64,000 bases of DNA from Acestrorhynchus altus (GCA_034509495.1 JAVGWO010000026.1:3531879-3595878), one strand, 5' to 3'. Numbered from the stretch's first letter, positions 35,668-48,000 are shown. Numbers and translations: made by a program. The notes: generated from the letters alone by a model not told the origin.

Positions 35668-36682
35668 CAGCATTTGGCATGATGGCAATGATATAAAAAA
35701 ATATAGCTTTTAAAACTTTACACTTATTTTCCTCTTGACTCTGGTGCATTCTCGTGTTTTTGACTATAATCTTTAATATTTTATGTTTTGATATGTAGAA
35801 AGATGAATGAATGTTGATAAATATGTGGACCACATAGGACGGACATAAACAGGACACTACACATGCCCAATTTGTTTATAAGGTAGAACGGAAAAAAAGA
35901 ATCCATGAAATAAAAGTGAAATACAAAATGTGTACAAAATTTTTTTTTAAAAATGAGCTGCATAAAGCCCATCTAATTATAGCCTGCAACTCTATTCAGC
36001 CTCCCTCCCCCAGTTTGAACAGAATGCAAGTCCTCTACAATCAGGTCAATGCGTAGTACACAGGAATATGCCCCACTCTCTGTGGTTAACCTGAACAGTT
36101 TCGTCACTCGGTGCCAGCACACAGCTTATAGACACGCTAACTACAAACACCTATTAAGCTGTTCTTTGAAAACCACAATGAAAGGAAACTTTTGGGGTCT
36201 GTTTCTTTGCTGCTTCTGATGCTGGACAAAGGTTATTGTGTTATTTTTTGACATGCAGGAAAACAAGAGCACAACATTATTTTAAAAATAAAATGATCCA
36301 TAAATATAAAAACATACAAACACCCACAAAGAAAAGTAACTCAGAGGAGCTGAAAATGACAAAACATTTATAGCAAAGGCCACTGAGCTTCCTGTTAGTG
36401 ATAAAGATGGACTACAGCCTGAAGGCTTCTGTGTGCCTACATAAAAAGGGTTTGCTTGCTTTGAAATGACATACACACAGTACAACAAGGAAAAACACGG
36501 AGCTCCGTGCACATTAGTGTAGATTTAAGTCAGGAATGTCTCTTGGAGCCACTGCAGACTGCACCTTTACCAGATACTGGGATGTGTAACCACTTTGCTA
36601 AGGTCTAGAAGACGACCCAAACTGTCAATATCAGCTAAAAAAATTGCATCAGACCAATATGTTACAGAAATGCAATGAAGTG

Positions 36683-37113
36683 TGGGCCCCGAGTGGCGTA
36701 GCAGGCTAAGGCGCTGGTTCGATTCCGGGTTCATGCTGCTCACCATCAGCAGCTGGGATCCAGAGGGAGAGAAATTGGCTTGCTCTCCCTCGGTGGGTGG
36801 GTAGATGTCGCTCCTCCCACATCTCACAAAGTGCGCTGCTGGTCGGCGCAGGCGTCTGCCATCCATTGTGTCAGATCCGGGGATCCGGCGTTCTCCTCCA
36901 AGAGCGACGGCTGCCCGGCAACGATACCAATGGTGGTAGTTCGAAAAGAGTAGGCTATCGTCAAATGACTTGGAGGAAACATGGGCCATTTCTCCCCCTA
37001 GTGTCCAGAGCAGGCCATGTAATGTGGGAGGCTACTTAGGGGGATGGGTAATTGGCACATCTAAATTAGTAGGGGTGAAAATTGGAAAAATGGAAAAAAA
37101 AAAAAAAAAAGAT
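36683..37113 (+). mobile_element. tRNA-derived SINE, copy 3, with target duplication
   Basis: Flanked by the 13-bp direct repeat ATGCAATGAAGTG (36670-36682 and 37114-37126) and ending in a poly(A) tail, so it is a complete insertion. The A box is TGGCGTAGCAGG and the B box GGTTCGATTCC. They are unusually close, about 25 bp less between them than in copy 1, suggesting a deletion in the Pol III promoter. Confidence 0.9.
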
Positions 37114-37169
37114 ATGCAATGAAGTGGAAGTGTTACTGTGTACAGTCATGTCTAGATTGCTAAGAACTG

Positions 37170-37540
37170 AGAGGCTGCTGTCCAAGAAAGAAATCTCTGC
37201 TCCAATATGTACACCTTTAGTTTGCAGCTGACCCCGAGGACAAATAAACTGCGAATGGAGCCAAATTATCAGCCAAGACTGCAGAGCATGTGAAGCATGG
37301 TGGTGGTAGCATCATGCTCTGGTGTTCTACTGCAAGTGCAACTGGTACACAGTACAAAGTTGACAAAAAAAATATAACCTCAAACCATCAGTTAGATGGT
37401 TGAAACGTGGACACAAGTGTTTTTTACAGGTTAATCATTTCAAGACACATGAAAAGGGAGTGTGGAATGGATAAAGCCGGCCAACAAGCTTCTGGAATGT
37501 TCTGCCCTCAACCTTAGGTGGCATTCATAGTTTTTAACAA
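37170..37540 (+). pseudogene. Tc1-like transposase relic
   Basis: GTGAAGCATGGTGGTGGTAG followed by CATCATGCTCTGG encodes the VKHGGGSIMLW block. Upstream AACTGCGAATGGAGCCAAAT and downstream CTGGTACACAGTACAAAG fit the same gene, but it is truncated and frameshifted. Confidence 0.65.
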
Positions 37541-37599
37541 TGTGTAGACTCACTCTACTGTCCATTAAATAATATCTGTTAGCTGGATATTTCTGATTG

Positions 37600-37930
37600 G
37601 GGGACAATTCAGTCCAGCAGTGATACTGAAGTGTTTAATAATTCCAGCAGCACTGCTGTGTCTGATCCACTCAAACCAGCACAACATAAAAACAAGCTAC
37701 CGCCACCACGTCTCACTGCATAGTGCTTACTATGACCTACCTCTCAAATAACAACTGTTTTGCAGTGGTTATGTAGGTTCCTAACCACTGAAGAACAGGG
37801 TGAAAGGAAGCTAACAAAGTATGTAGACAAACAACTGGCCTAAAACTGCAAAATGCATCTATATAGTGGAGCTCATAAAACAGACGACAGGAAGGGTAGA
37901 AACAAGGTGGTGGTAATAAATGTTATGGCT
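37600..37930 (+). mobile_element. Non-autonomous repeat (CCAGCAGCACTGCTGTGTCT type), copy 1
   Basis: Contains TCCAGCAGCACTGCTGTGTC, TGATCCACTCAAACCAGCAC, CACTGAAGAACAGGGTGAAA and GGAAGCTAACAAAGTATGTA, and ends GTTATGGCTAATCAGTGTA. The second copy is 52010-52340. The shared end with ACTGATCAGC-type Tc1 elements suggests it is mobilised by them. Confidence 0.75.
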
Positions 37931-38754
37931 AATCAGTGTATTTTTTGTCCCAGAAAAGAACAGTTCAAAGAAATCACTGAAAGGCAAACTATTCTTGGAA
38001 AAAAATGAATCAAATGTAAACTTTCGACCACAACTGCCGTTTATTCACGCTGTTGTAAGGTTTCAGCTTGAACTGTTCATTGAATTAGACATAACACAGG
38101 GTGGAGGTCATTCAGGGTTTCCTCACAACGGCATTGTTTCCTAGACCCGGGAACATTCTGGACCTCGGGATGTTTGATCAAATGAAAGCAATTTTGTGAG
38201 TAATCCAGAGAACCGATATATGTTCCTCACTGTAAGACTCTGGTTCAAGCCACTGCAAGTGTGGAAACTATCAGCTCTTGGCACCATGTGTGGGATTGCG
38301 TGACTGGGTCATTTTGTCAATTACGTTCTTCTAGGCATGTTCTCTATGAAATAGCTAAAAAAAACTGTTTAAATAAAAGCATCACTTCAGTAAATTAGAC
38401 GTTTACGTTTCCAGGACAAGACTGACTGTAACTTCAGGTGCACCTTAAATGATGCATCTAGTCTTCAGATCTTCAGATGCAATTTTCTGAGCCAAGGCAG
38501 GAAGTTAGCAGGTTAGATTAGAGTTTAACAGGGGAAGCGACTTGTTTTCAAACCAGTTCTGAAGAACAAGTTCAGAACCGAGAGGAAGCTAACGATATGT
38601 TAATGCACAAATGTAAAAACCCAATTCTAGCACATTCATTAAACTGTACAGTAGCTAAACTGAGCACCACTGTGGTGTTTACAGGTTTTTGGTCAAGAAC
38701 ACCAGTTTAATCTACCATAGTTGGTTTCAGGCAGGCATGCGGTCATGTACCAAT

Positions 38755-39790
38755 ATTACAACCACAATTCCAATGAAGTTTGTTCATTGTGTAAAGCATA
38801 AATAAATAAATAAAAATAAGATGATTTGTAAACCCTTATCAACCTATATTCTATTGTGAATACACTACAAAGACAAGATATTTAATGTTCAAATGGACAA
38901 ACATTATTGTTTTTTTGCAAATATTCAGTCATTTTGAAATTGATGCCTCCAACACTTTCCAAAAAAGTTGGAACAGGGGAATTTTTACCACTGTGTTACA
39001 TCACCGTTCCTTTAAAACAACACTCAATAAGTGTTTAGGAACTGAAGACACTAATTGTTTGCTTTGTAGGTGGAATTCTTTCCCTTTCTCGCTTCATCTA
39101 CAACTTAATTTGCTCATCAGTCCGGGGTCTCCATTGTTGTATGTTGCACTTCATAATGAGCCACACATTTTCAATGAGAGACAGGAGGTCTGGACTGCAG
39201 ACAGACCAGTCTAGTACCCACACACTGTTACTACGAAGCCACACGGCTGTAACACAAGCAGGGACGTCCCTGAAAAAGACGTTGCTTGGATGGCAGCGTA
39301 TGTTGCTCTGAAACCTGTGTGTATCTTTCAGCATTAATGGTGTCTTCAGAGATGTACAAGTCGCCCATACTGTGCGCACTAACACACCCCCATAACATCG
39401 GAGATGCTGGCTTATGAACTTTGCACTGATAACAAACCAATCCTTTTTCTCTGTGGCCCAGAGAACACGAAGTCCATGATCTCCAAAACCAATTTGAAAT
39501 GTGGACTCATCAGACCACAGGACACTTTTCCATTTTGCATCAGACCATCTCAGATAAGCTTGGGCCCAGAGAAGCCTGCAGCATTTTTGGGTGTTGTTGA
39601 TATATGGCTTTGGCTTTGAACGGTAGTCTTAACTTGCACTTCTAGGTGGAGCGACAAACTCTGTTCACTCAGAGACTAAGTGTTCCTGAGTCAATGTGGT
39701 AATATCCATTACAGAATGATTTTAATGCAGTGTAATCTGAGAAATCGAAGGTCACAGGCATGAAGTCTAATGAATTATATGTAGACCACA
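38755..39790 (-). mobile_element. DDE transposon relic (Tc1/mariner-like)
   Basis: The left end ACAACCACAATTCCAATGAA matches a common fish element end. The minus-strand translation contains VLDWSVCSPDLLSLIENVW, the SPDLxPIENxW motif of Tc1/mariner-like DDE transposases, preceded by sequence matching the catalytic core in broken frames. The right part (GATGGAGCGACAAAC-like, GAAATCGAAGGTCACAGGCA) continues the element to about 39790; the far end is lost. Confidence 0.65.
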
Positions 39791-39809
39791 GAGAAAAGAT
39801 TGTATTGAG

Positions 39810-40425
39810 AAGTATTGTATTGTATCTGGAAAAATGAGCCAATGAGCACAGTGACCTCCTCCATCTGTAAATGAAGTTTGGACCCACAAGGAATCTTTAT
39901 AGAGCTGGCTGCCTGGCCAAACTGAGTGATCATGGTAGGAGGGCCTTGGTCAGGGATGTGACCAAGAACCCAATGGCCACTCTGACAGAGCTCCAACATT
40001 GCTCTGTGGAGAAAAGAGAACCTTACAAAAGGACAACCATTTCTGCAGCACTCCACCAATCAGGCATGTATGGTAGAGTAGCCAGATGATGACTATGACT
40101 GAGGTTCATTTCCCTTCAACTATGCTGTGCTACACCAATAAGGGTCCTTGGGCAAGACTCCTAACACTCCTCTGGCCCATCTCTATAATGTGAAAAATCT
40201 TGTAAGTCACTCCGGATAAGAGTGTCTGCTAAATGCCATCAATGTAAATGTAAATATATTTGATGATAACCTGCTCCAGAGTTCTCTGAATGTTTATCTT
40301 CCAACAGGACAATGACTCTAATACACAGCCAAGATAACAAAGGAGTGGCTTTGGGACAACAATGTCCTTGAGTGGCCCAACCAGGGACCAGACTTGAACC
40401 CCGACTGAACAACCCCAACAAACAA
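39810..40425 (+). pseudogene. Tc1-like transposase relic interrupted by a SINE
   Basis: The 5' part translates to RAGCLAKLSDHGRRALVRDV and then KRTTISAALHQSGMYGRVAR (helix-turn-helix region). After the inserted SINE (40091-40257) the gene resumes near GATGATAACCTGCTCCAGAG and CTTCCAACAGGACAATGAC (QQDND, second catalytic Asp), ending at TGGCCCAACCAGGGACCAGA. About 300 bp of the middle is missing. Confidence 0.8.
40091..40257 (+). mobile_element. SINE fragment with L2-type tail
   Basis: CAATAAGGGTCCTTGGGCAA, GACTCCTAACACTCCTCTGG and the tail GTAAGTCACTCCGGATAAGA followed by GTGTCTGCTAAATGCCAT. The tail is shared with the LINE 3' end at 45495-45545, its likely mobilising partner. The 5' tRNA-like head is missing. 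Confidence 0.75.
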
Positions 40426-40719
40426 GTGGCTCTTCTTCACTGTCAATCATAGGAGACAGTTCACTTCATCTGAACAGTGGAATCACATGTTGAAGCAGTG
40501 TCAGTTTTGCTTTTGAAGAAATTTGCCAATGACCTCTTTCCCATTTTGGCTGGGGGTAGTCCTTCTTGTTTCACTCTTATGGTCTCAGAATGGACAGAAT
40601 GTGTCCTACATTCACAATACACAATACACAATAACAAAAAGATTCAGATGAGTGCAAGTAATTAATCACCAGATAATTAGCTACATAAAATTTGATTTTG
40701 TCTGGTTTACTCATTCTCT

Positions 40720-42140
40720 ATATTTACCTTGCATGCCATCATGTCCATCTCTGACACCACTCTGGCTTTGACAGTAGGACTGTTGTCTACACTGATATAT
40801 TGTGTCTTAAACATTGGGTCTAAGAAAGATGACGTCCAATAACTTCTCCTCTTCATACTCCTCATTCATGTAGTCCCAACATCTTAGTTTTCAAGGACTT
40901 TGTCAAGTTGGAGTCTTCCTCATTTATCTCCAAGAGGGTTGTGTTCAGCAGGGACAGAACCAGTTTCAGGTACAACACACTGACATATTCTTCCCCACTC
41001 CAGCAGTGGTCCTAGTGCCTGACTAACAGATTCATTGGAATCAAATGGCTTGCCTTTCTATCTTCAGAGAGCACATGGGTCAAGGCTTTTTGCTGCTCTA
41101 GTATCCATTCTATCATCTTCTATCTGGCTCCCCATCTTGTCTGGCATTCTGTTTCAAGTGCCTGTGCTGGTAGGTCGAGATCTTTCTGTGCTTCTTCTAA
41201 TGCAGCTCTCTTTCTCCAGCTGTGAGAAAAGTGGCCCACCATCTTCTTGCAGAGACCTGTGGCACGGCTAATGGGATCATCACCTTTCACCGTGTTCTCA
41301 ACAGAATAAAATATACAAAATAAAGCTAGAATAACAATCCACAACTGTTAATGTAAGAGAGTAGTATAATTGTAATGCTTTTGAAGAAAGTTAAAATGTA
41401 GCCTACCAATTGATGGATCCATTTATTCAGAGTGAGTGCTTTGATCAGGTTAGATACATGATCCATTGTGATGCAGACTTGTTATTCCTCAAGTAATCCC
41501 ATGCTGCTGATGCCTCTTTCAGCCGTTTGCTACGTCGTCCCTGGTGTGCTTGGTCGGGAAGAAAAAAGAGGTCTGCAAGCATCGAGTTTTTAGGTCCTTA
41601 TTAATGAAATGGGCTGTAAAACTCATGAACGGTTCAGTCGTCCAGCTGGACCATAAATCTGTGGTTGTGGCAGAATATTCCATTTGTTGGAGCTCGGCAC
41701 TCGCGCTTGTGCTGCACTTATTTTACGGTTCAAGTCTGGCAACCTAACAAACCAACTTCTGGAACCCTGGTAACAGTGTACACAGGTAGCATGTCTTTAG
41801 CAATGTGAAAAGTTATTGCATCCGTAATTTCTCTGAGTCTTCATGAAGTTGCCTTATATGGAGTTATGCTGTCGAATGCAGTCGGAATGAACACTTGTGT
41901 GGGTTTGGCACACGAGTGCGTGAATGCAAGGCACTCTTCATACATACACTTCATGGTTGCTTGAGGTGATGGAAAAATGTTCGATGTACTACCTATCTGT
42001 GACCCAACTTCAACAAAGCAGGCTCTGAACAATACCTTTTTGTCTTCTACATCTTCCTTTCTAAACCATGGAGGACGCTTTTCTGAAGCAAATCTGAACC
42101 GCTGTCTTTCCATGCACTGATTTCTACCGTTCATTTTCCG
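40720..42140 (-). pseudogene. hAT transposase pseudogene (ZBED-like)
   Basis: On the minus strand, in transcript order and in changing frames: IPTAFDSITPYKATS and EITDAITFHIAKDMLPV, then CLQTSFFFPDQAHQGRR, then DDPISRATGLCKKMVGHF and ALEEAQKDLDLPAQAL with ETECQTRWGAR, then an SGEEYVSVLYLKLVL-like stretch. This is the order of domains in fish hAT/ZBED transposases, but there are many stops and frameshifts and no intact BED finger. Confidence 0.8.
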
Positions 42141-42552
42141 GGCGATAGGACTGGGCGATATGGACAAAAACATCAATCATGGTCTGTTTGAGCCGAATGG
42201 AGATATATGAAATATCATACGATATACGATTGTGTGAAATTATATGATTCATAAGACATATACTATATATGAAATTAGGACTCCGCATGAAATCCTTTAT
42301 CTCTGTAACAATATTTAAAAATTTTGAGTCATTTTCATTCCAGAGATCTGTGTATAACGTTCATTCCATGCTGTGTATATATGAGAACACAAGAGTGGGT
42401 GCAGAGGAGCTGAGGCAGCAGAAAAAGGTTTAACACAAGATTAAAACAGAAAATTACTTATTAGATTTAATACTTTAACAGCCCATATCAGGCTCTGTTT
42501 AGATCCCGATATAGATATAAATATTGATATAATGCCCAGCCCTACTACTACT
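42141..42552. mobile_element. hAT-type MITE with GGGCTGGGC(G)AT ends
   Basis: Left TAGGACTGGGCGATAT and right TATAATGCCCAGCCCTA are inverted copies; the interior carries paired ATATCGATAT-like words and no coding sequence. It lies immediately upstream of the hAT pseudogene. Confidence 0.75.
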
Positions 42553-43632
42553 GAAAGGCACTGGTGGCTGAATTGTCAGGGAGACTATATTTTAAGATAT
42601 TAAACACTATAAAAGAATGATTTTAAGAAAAGTCACTACTAAACTAGATAAATGAGCCCAGAATGTCTCTTTATATAAAATGAAACAAATTATTCAGTTT
42701 TAATCAGCAGCACATCTTATCTAAACTGTCAGAATTGGAATTGGCTGATGCTCAACATTAAACGATTTGGAATGGATCGAGAGACAGAATAGTTTGATTG
42801 AGACATCCCTAGTTTAAAAAACACACACACACGAGCATAGGGGCTCCTTTCTAAACAACACATTAGGTCGTGTGAACAGTAAAAAAGTCAAGCACATTTT
42901 ACTCATTTTAAAATTAACATCTAACTGAAAAACACCTTGTGCCTCAAACACAACCTTCTGCTGTTAATGCTTGGTTTTGCATTAAGTATTGAGGGAAGCG
43001 AAGGTTGGTCTTCAAACAAACCTGTCTTGTGCCACAAATTGCAAACTGCAAGGCCTGGTGAGCAGATTAATTTCTCTTGTCTTGTTGCACTGCAAATGAA
43101 CTGTTTACAACTCCACCACAGAGATACTTCCTCTGACATTTAACCATCCCAGCAGAAGTCAACTATTTGCCATTCAGAGCACTGAAACAGCTGACAGAAG
43201 AACACTGAGATGGCTCAGTGGGAATACAATAGGCCAAATGTTCTGCCAGTTCTGCACAAGCCAGTGATGCAGTAAGAAAACCAGGCACAGAGAAGGTTCC
43301 ATGTTCATCGCACAGTTTTTTTTTTACAGCTCTACTGGTGAAATACTGCATTTAACACTGCACTCCAAATACAATTGAGGAAGTGCTTAAAGAGACCATG
43401 CATTAATAAAATGCACAAAAATGTAGGATATGTGTTTTTACTGAGTAGGCCTGGGCTGAGTAATGAGAGTATACTGTCTATTTCAGTTAGCAATCAGGTT
43501 CAGAAATGTCCCCGAAGAAACCAAAACAACAGCATTTATAGTTTCAGATAAAAGAAAACATTTTTAATACAACCCTTGTTGTCATTTATAATGTAGTCGA
43601 TGTAGCCTATGATTTCAATGATGATGCATACA

Positions 43633-44505
43633 TACCACTACAGCTACAACAACTACAACTACTGCACCCACTACCACTACTAATACTATCATCACTGCTG
43701 CTACTTCAACCACTACTACTACTGCAGCTGCTCCTACTACTACTACCATCACTAATACTATTATCACTGCTGCTGCTGCTACTACAACCACTACTACTAC
43801 TGCATCTGCTCCTATCACTGCTGCTGCTACTACAACCACTACTACTACTGCAATTGCTCCTACTACTACTACCACTAATACTATTGTCACTGCTGCTGCT
43901 ACTACAACCACTACTACTGCAGCTGTTCCTACTACTACTACCACTAATACTATTATCAATACTGCTGCTACTACTACTGCAGCTGTTCCTACTACTACTA
44001 CCACTAATGCTATTATCACTACTACTGCTACTACTACAACCGCTACTATTACTGCAGCTGCTCCTACTACTATTGCTACTACCAGTGCTGCTACTCCTAC
44101 TACTTCTGCACCAGCTGCTCCTACTACCATTACTATTGCTGCTACTAATACTATTACCACTGCTGCTGCTATTACTACTACAACTACTACTGCTGCTGCT
44201 CCTACTACTAGTACAATTACTACTACTGCTGTAATTGCTACTACTAACATTACTACTACGCCTACTGCTGATATTACTACTTCTGCTGCTATTACTACTA
44301 CAACTACTACTGCTGCTGCTCCTACTACTAGTACAATTACTACTACTGCTGTAATTGCTACTACTAACATTACTACTATTCCTACTGCTGATATTACTAC
44401 TACTAATACTGCTGCTTCTGACATCACTACTACTGCTGCTACTACTACTACTACTCATGCTGCTGATATTACCACTGCTGATATTGCTACTACTGCTGCT
44501 TTGTG
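43633..44505. repeat. 870-bp TAC/TGC trinucleotide tract with 120-bp higher-order repeat
   Basis: Almost every triplet is of ACT/TGC/ATT type. Within it, 44162-44281 and 44282-44401 are near-identical 120-bp units, and shorter CCTACTACTACTACCACTAA blocks recur on the left. It is open in several frames on both strands (poly-Ser, poly-Leu, poly-Val) purely because of composition. Confidence 0.95.
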
Positions 44506-45109
44506 ACTGCAGTGCACACACAATCAGTCATAAGCATGGTTCTTCACAGCAAGTGAACATGGCATTGAGAATTTGCAATACCTTCAGCTGTGGAGGAAGA
44601 ACTCAAAGTTTTTTGAATGATACAAAGTACTTAATAAATACCATCACACTGCTGAACATGCCAAATCTGGAGAAGCTAACAAAGAGGAAAGAGTTAGCGG
44701 GGAAAGAGTTAGCAAGGAAAAAATTAGCGAGAGCTCAGGCATAGCATCACACAGCAGCTTTCACAATCCTTCTTCAGCAAAAAAATAGGCCGAAGCCATT
44801 ATGAGGAAAATTTCAACACTCGTAGAACTGGGTGAGGAGATTTTAGATACTTTATGCATTTCCTGAGCCTAAGATCCACAAAACAGGCAGTACTCCTAAG
44901 ACCTTCACACGCTAACAGAACTGCTGAACAAATTACAATCGGAGCATTTCTATTTATTATTAAATCTATATCACTAAATACACAGATAGATACACAGACA
45001 GACAGACAGACAGATCGATAGAGATACTTTAACATTACACTTTGTATCGTATACTGCATATTAAGATACAAGCTATTTAAAAGACAGCTATTAAGCACTT
45101 CTGAGTCAA

Positions 45110-45550
45110 GAACAAGTGATACTTGATACTGATCTACAAAGCCAAAAATCGACCCGCATCTCCATACATGATGGCAATGGTCAAAACTCCAGGAGCATCT
45201 GTACGAAGAGCCCTTCAAGCTTCAAGTACAGCTCGGCTTTACCCACCGTCCCTCAAGACGCAAGGTAAACATGCATCCAGACCCTTTTCTGTTCTGGCAC
45301 CAAACTGGTGGAATGAACTTCCCCTGGGTGTCCGAACAGTTGAATCTCTCACTGTGTTCAAACACAGACTGAAGATCCATTCTTTTTTTCCAAAAGACAT
45401 TTGTTTTCAACATGGTCCAAGTGTGAGGGATCTCTAGATTCTAGCCTCATTGACTAGTTAAGGATATTTTCTGAGTGAACAGCAAAGCACTTTTGTAAGT
45501 CGCTCTGGATAAGAGTGTCTGCTAAATGCCATTAATGTATATGTAAGTGG
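45110..45550 (+). mobile_element. LINE (L2-like) 3' end with ORF C-terminus
   Basis: An open stretch ends RPFSVLAPNWWNELPLGVRT then SLTVFKHRLKIHSFF, the conserved C-terminal motif of L2/CR1-type fish LINE polyproteins (FSVLAPxLWNxLPxxVR, SLxxFKxxLKTHLF). The 3' tail is GTAAGTCGCTCTGGATAAGA then GTGTCTGCTAAATGCCAT with a short ATGTA repeat. It is 5' truncated. Confidence 0.85.
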
Positions 45551-46104
45551 TGTCTTATGTGTGGACGGTGTACACAGACAAATATTTAGAACTTCAATTC
45601 CATCTCTCTATCCCCCCCAAACAAGTCAATGAAGCTCCAGAGGAAGTGAAAATCATTGAGCACAGTAGGTAGATACAGTACCGCATAATACAAGTTCAGA
45701 TCTCAGATGAATGAAACAAAAACACAACCTTGATCCCAGAAGCATGCTAGTTCTCTTACTCTTTACAGTAAACGGCCTCTGACATTTTCCCTCTCTGATC
45801 GCATCTTTCAGCATGCTCCAACACGCACTGGGGTGAATCCTGCTCGGATTGAGGCACGGAACGTCCTTGCAAAACATTGTACTTCAACAAGTCTCATCAA
45901 ATCCACTATTCCCTGTCTGTTTTAATACAGTCCAACAGCACCCTGTGTTCAAATATTAACAGATAGTTTTATCTGTAGTCTCACATTCAGTCAGAGCTCG
46001 GTCTGCGAGAAGGACAAAGCTCACCGGTTTCAATGCCAAGGACAGAATCAAACGTGAAAAGATTCTGATCCACCCTTCAGCCAGTTGACTTGAGCTTTCT
46101 GCCT

Positions 46105-46290
46105 TTTCAAGTCAAGGCTTTTTATTGTCATTACAACCGAGTACAGGTACACAGTGCAATGAAATTGCGTTCCTCCGGAACCAAGGTGCAACATGGAGCA
46201 GCAATACTGAACATTAACTTCCTGAACATTGAATTCCTGAACATTAACTTACCACAAGTCTTGCAAAGATACCAAGAATAACTAATGAAC
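46105..46290 (+). repeat. Interspersed repeat fragment (CAAGGCTTTTTATTGTCATT type)
   Basis: AAGTCAAGGCTTTTTATTGT, ACACAGTGCAATGAAATTGC and GTTCCTCCGGAACCAAGGTG match a frequent fish repeat whose class I cannot state. A weak second piece lies at 46835-46915. Confidence 0.5.
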
Positions 46291-47324
46291 TTTTTAAAAG
46301 TCTAGTTTGGTGTCTGAAAGTAGTTTCTTCAGTTCGGAGGGGTGATGAGGCTATTCTAGCAGAAGTCTGTCAGTGAAACAGATGGTGTATGATATGAAAC
46401 TTGTAAATTAGACTTTCTGAGGAACCATTACTTTAACTTTACCGAAGTCTCGCTCGCAAAGCACAAGGCCTACTCAGGTAGCCGAATCTGGTTGTAAAGA
46501 AATCAGAATTGGGCCAGAGAACACTATGAGAGGAGCTTATCAAATGATTCAACATCAGACTATAAACATACATGTCATACTGGAATTTCCCATTTTACTA
46601 CACTAACACTCTAAACCATACGGACATTCAAAGCCATTTATGCAAAACGTATCTCCAAACAATTTCAGTCTTTTGATAAAGTGTAAAGAAATTGACTCAC
46701 CGTACCAAACGACTTTAGTACAACAGCAACTATATGATTAGTAATCAAGTGGCTGAATTAAAGGGTAGCATAGCTCAGACTCTGATAAGGGGGTATTGAT
46801 AAGGGGAGAATCAATACTCTGGAAGATCGAGTCAATTCCAGTGCATTTTTTGTCATTTCATGTGTTTACGAGTGCACAGTGGAGTGAAACTAACGTCCTG
46901 CAGGGTCATCCTAGCCAACATGTTTATTCAGGGCTCTCATGGGTGGAATGTAGACTAGATGGATTCTAAGTGGGCATGGGCTCTGAGTGGGTCTGTATAA
47001 ATGATGTTACTTGGAACCAGTTGGGCTTTCCAAACAGGCACCATCATCAGATACGCTGTGACAGCCATTAAAGATTGAGGACACGTGGACTGATAGACTT
47101 AGCTTTTTGAAATGCACATTTTGCAACTGCAATTGTAATCTTTACTGATGCTTTTTTGCAAGCGACATTTGGGACCTATGTTTTCATGAAGACTTGCTAT
47201 TTTGAAGCTGCTGTTAAGGATCCAATTCTCTCAATATCAATGACAACAATGTTACATAGCTGAGTTTTGTTTTCTTGGTGGCCATTATGCTTTCTAGTCA
47301 TAAACAAGCAGGCCATGAAGTCTA

Positions 47325-48000
47325 CAGCAGGGTTTCTCAATCCATGGGCTGAGGACCACCAGTGGGCCTTCAAGCACTCTCTGGTGGTCCACAGGTCCAC
47401 ACTCAAGCGGAAGGCAGCAGTCCAGAGTGGGCTGATAATGCCATTTTCAATAATAAATGTAATAAAAAGACTTAGAATAAGTAAGAATCAAGAGATCAAT
47501 GGAGTTCAGACTATAAACATTACAAGCATGAACAGAAATGCACAAATAACATCACAGACGTAAGACAATGCAAATGAAATATTATTTCATTATTTCATGC
47601 AGCCTGATGCAGACAATGAACTGATCAGAGGTGTAAAAGTTTCATAAATGAAGACAGAATGCTGGCACCGTCCGCAAGTACAACCCAGAGTACATCACTA
47701 CAGTACAGGGCTTCTCAACCTTTTCCAACTCACGTCCCACCCGTTTAAAACTAAAAGCTTAACAACACAAAAAAACAAAACTCAATTTTTCAAGTCAATT
47801 ATTTTTATCTTTGATGACATTAATCTGATAACATTCCATTTTAATATTTCTACATTTCTTCATTTTTATCTAAACAAAATTAACATATACTGATTAAATG
47901 TGGCATCACGGGCCCACTATAGATTACGGTCTCCTGGGGATGGGCCTGCCGACCACTAGAGAGTGCTTCAAGGCCCACTGGTGGTCCCCTGCTATAGAAA
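47325..48000. mobile_element. Inverted-repeat element (about 670 bp)
   Basis: GGACCACCAGTGGGCCTTCA followed by AGCACTCTCTGGTGGTCC (47352-47390) is the reverse complement, with a few changes, of GACCACTAGAGAGTGCTTCA followed by AGGCCCACTGGTGGTCC (47955-47990). The interior holds a second hAT-like word, GGGCTTCTCAACC. No transposase is visible. Confidence 0.65.

Noticed and set aside
36683..36740. Possible tRNA gene (A box TGGCGTAGC and B box GGTTCGATTCC)
   Set aside because: A-B spacing is too short for a tRNA and the body, poly(A) tail and target duplication show it is a SINE.
43615..44521. Open frames of about 270 codons on the minus strand and 126-129 codons on the plus strand
   Set aside because: They encode only Val/Ala, Ser/Asn or Leu runs from the TAC/TGC repeat; no stop-containing triplet arises in most frames of such a tract.
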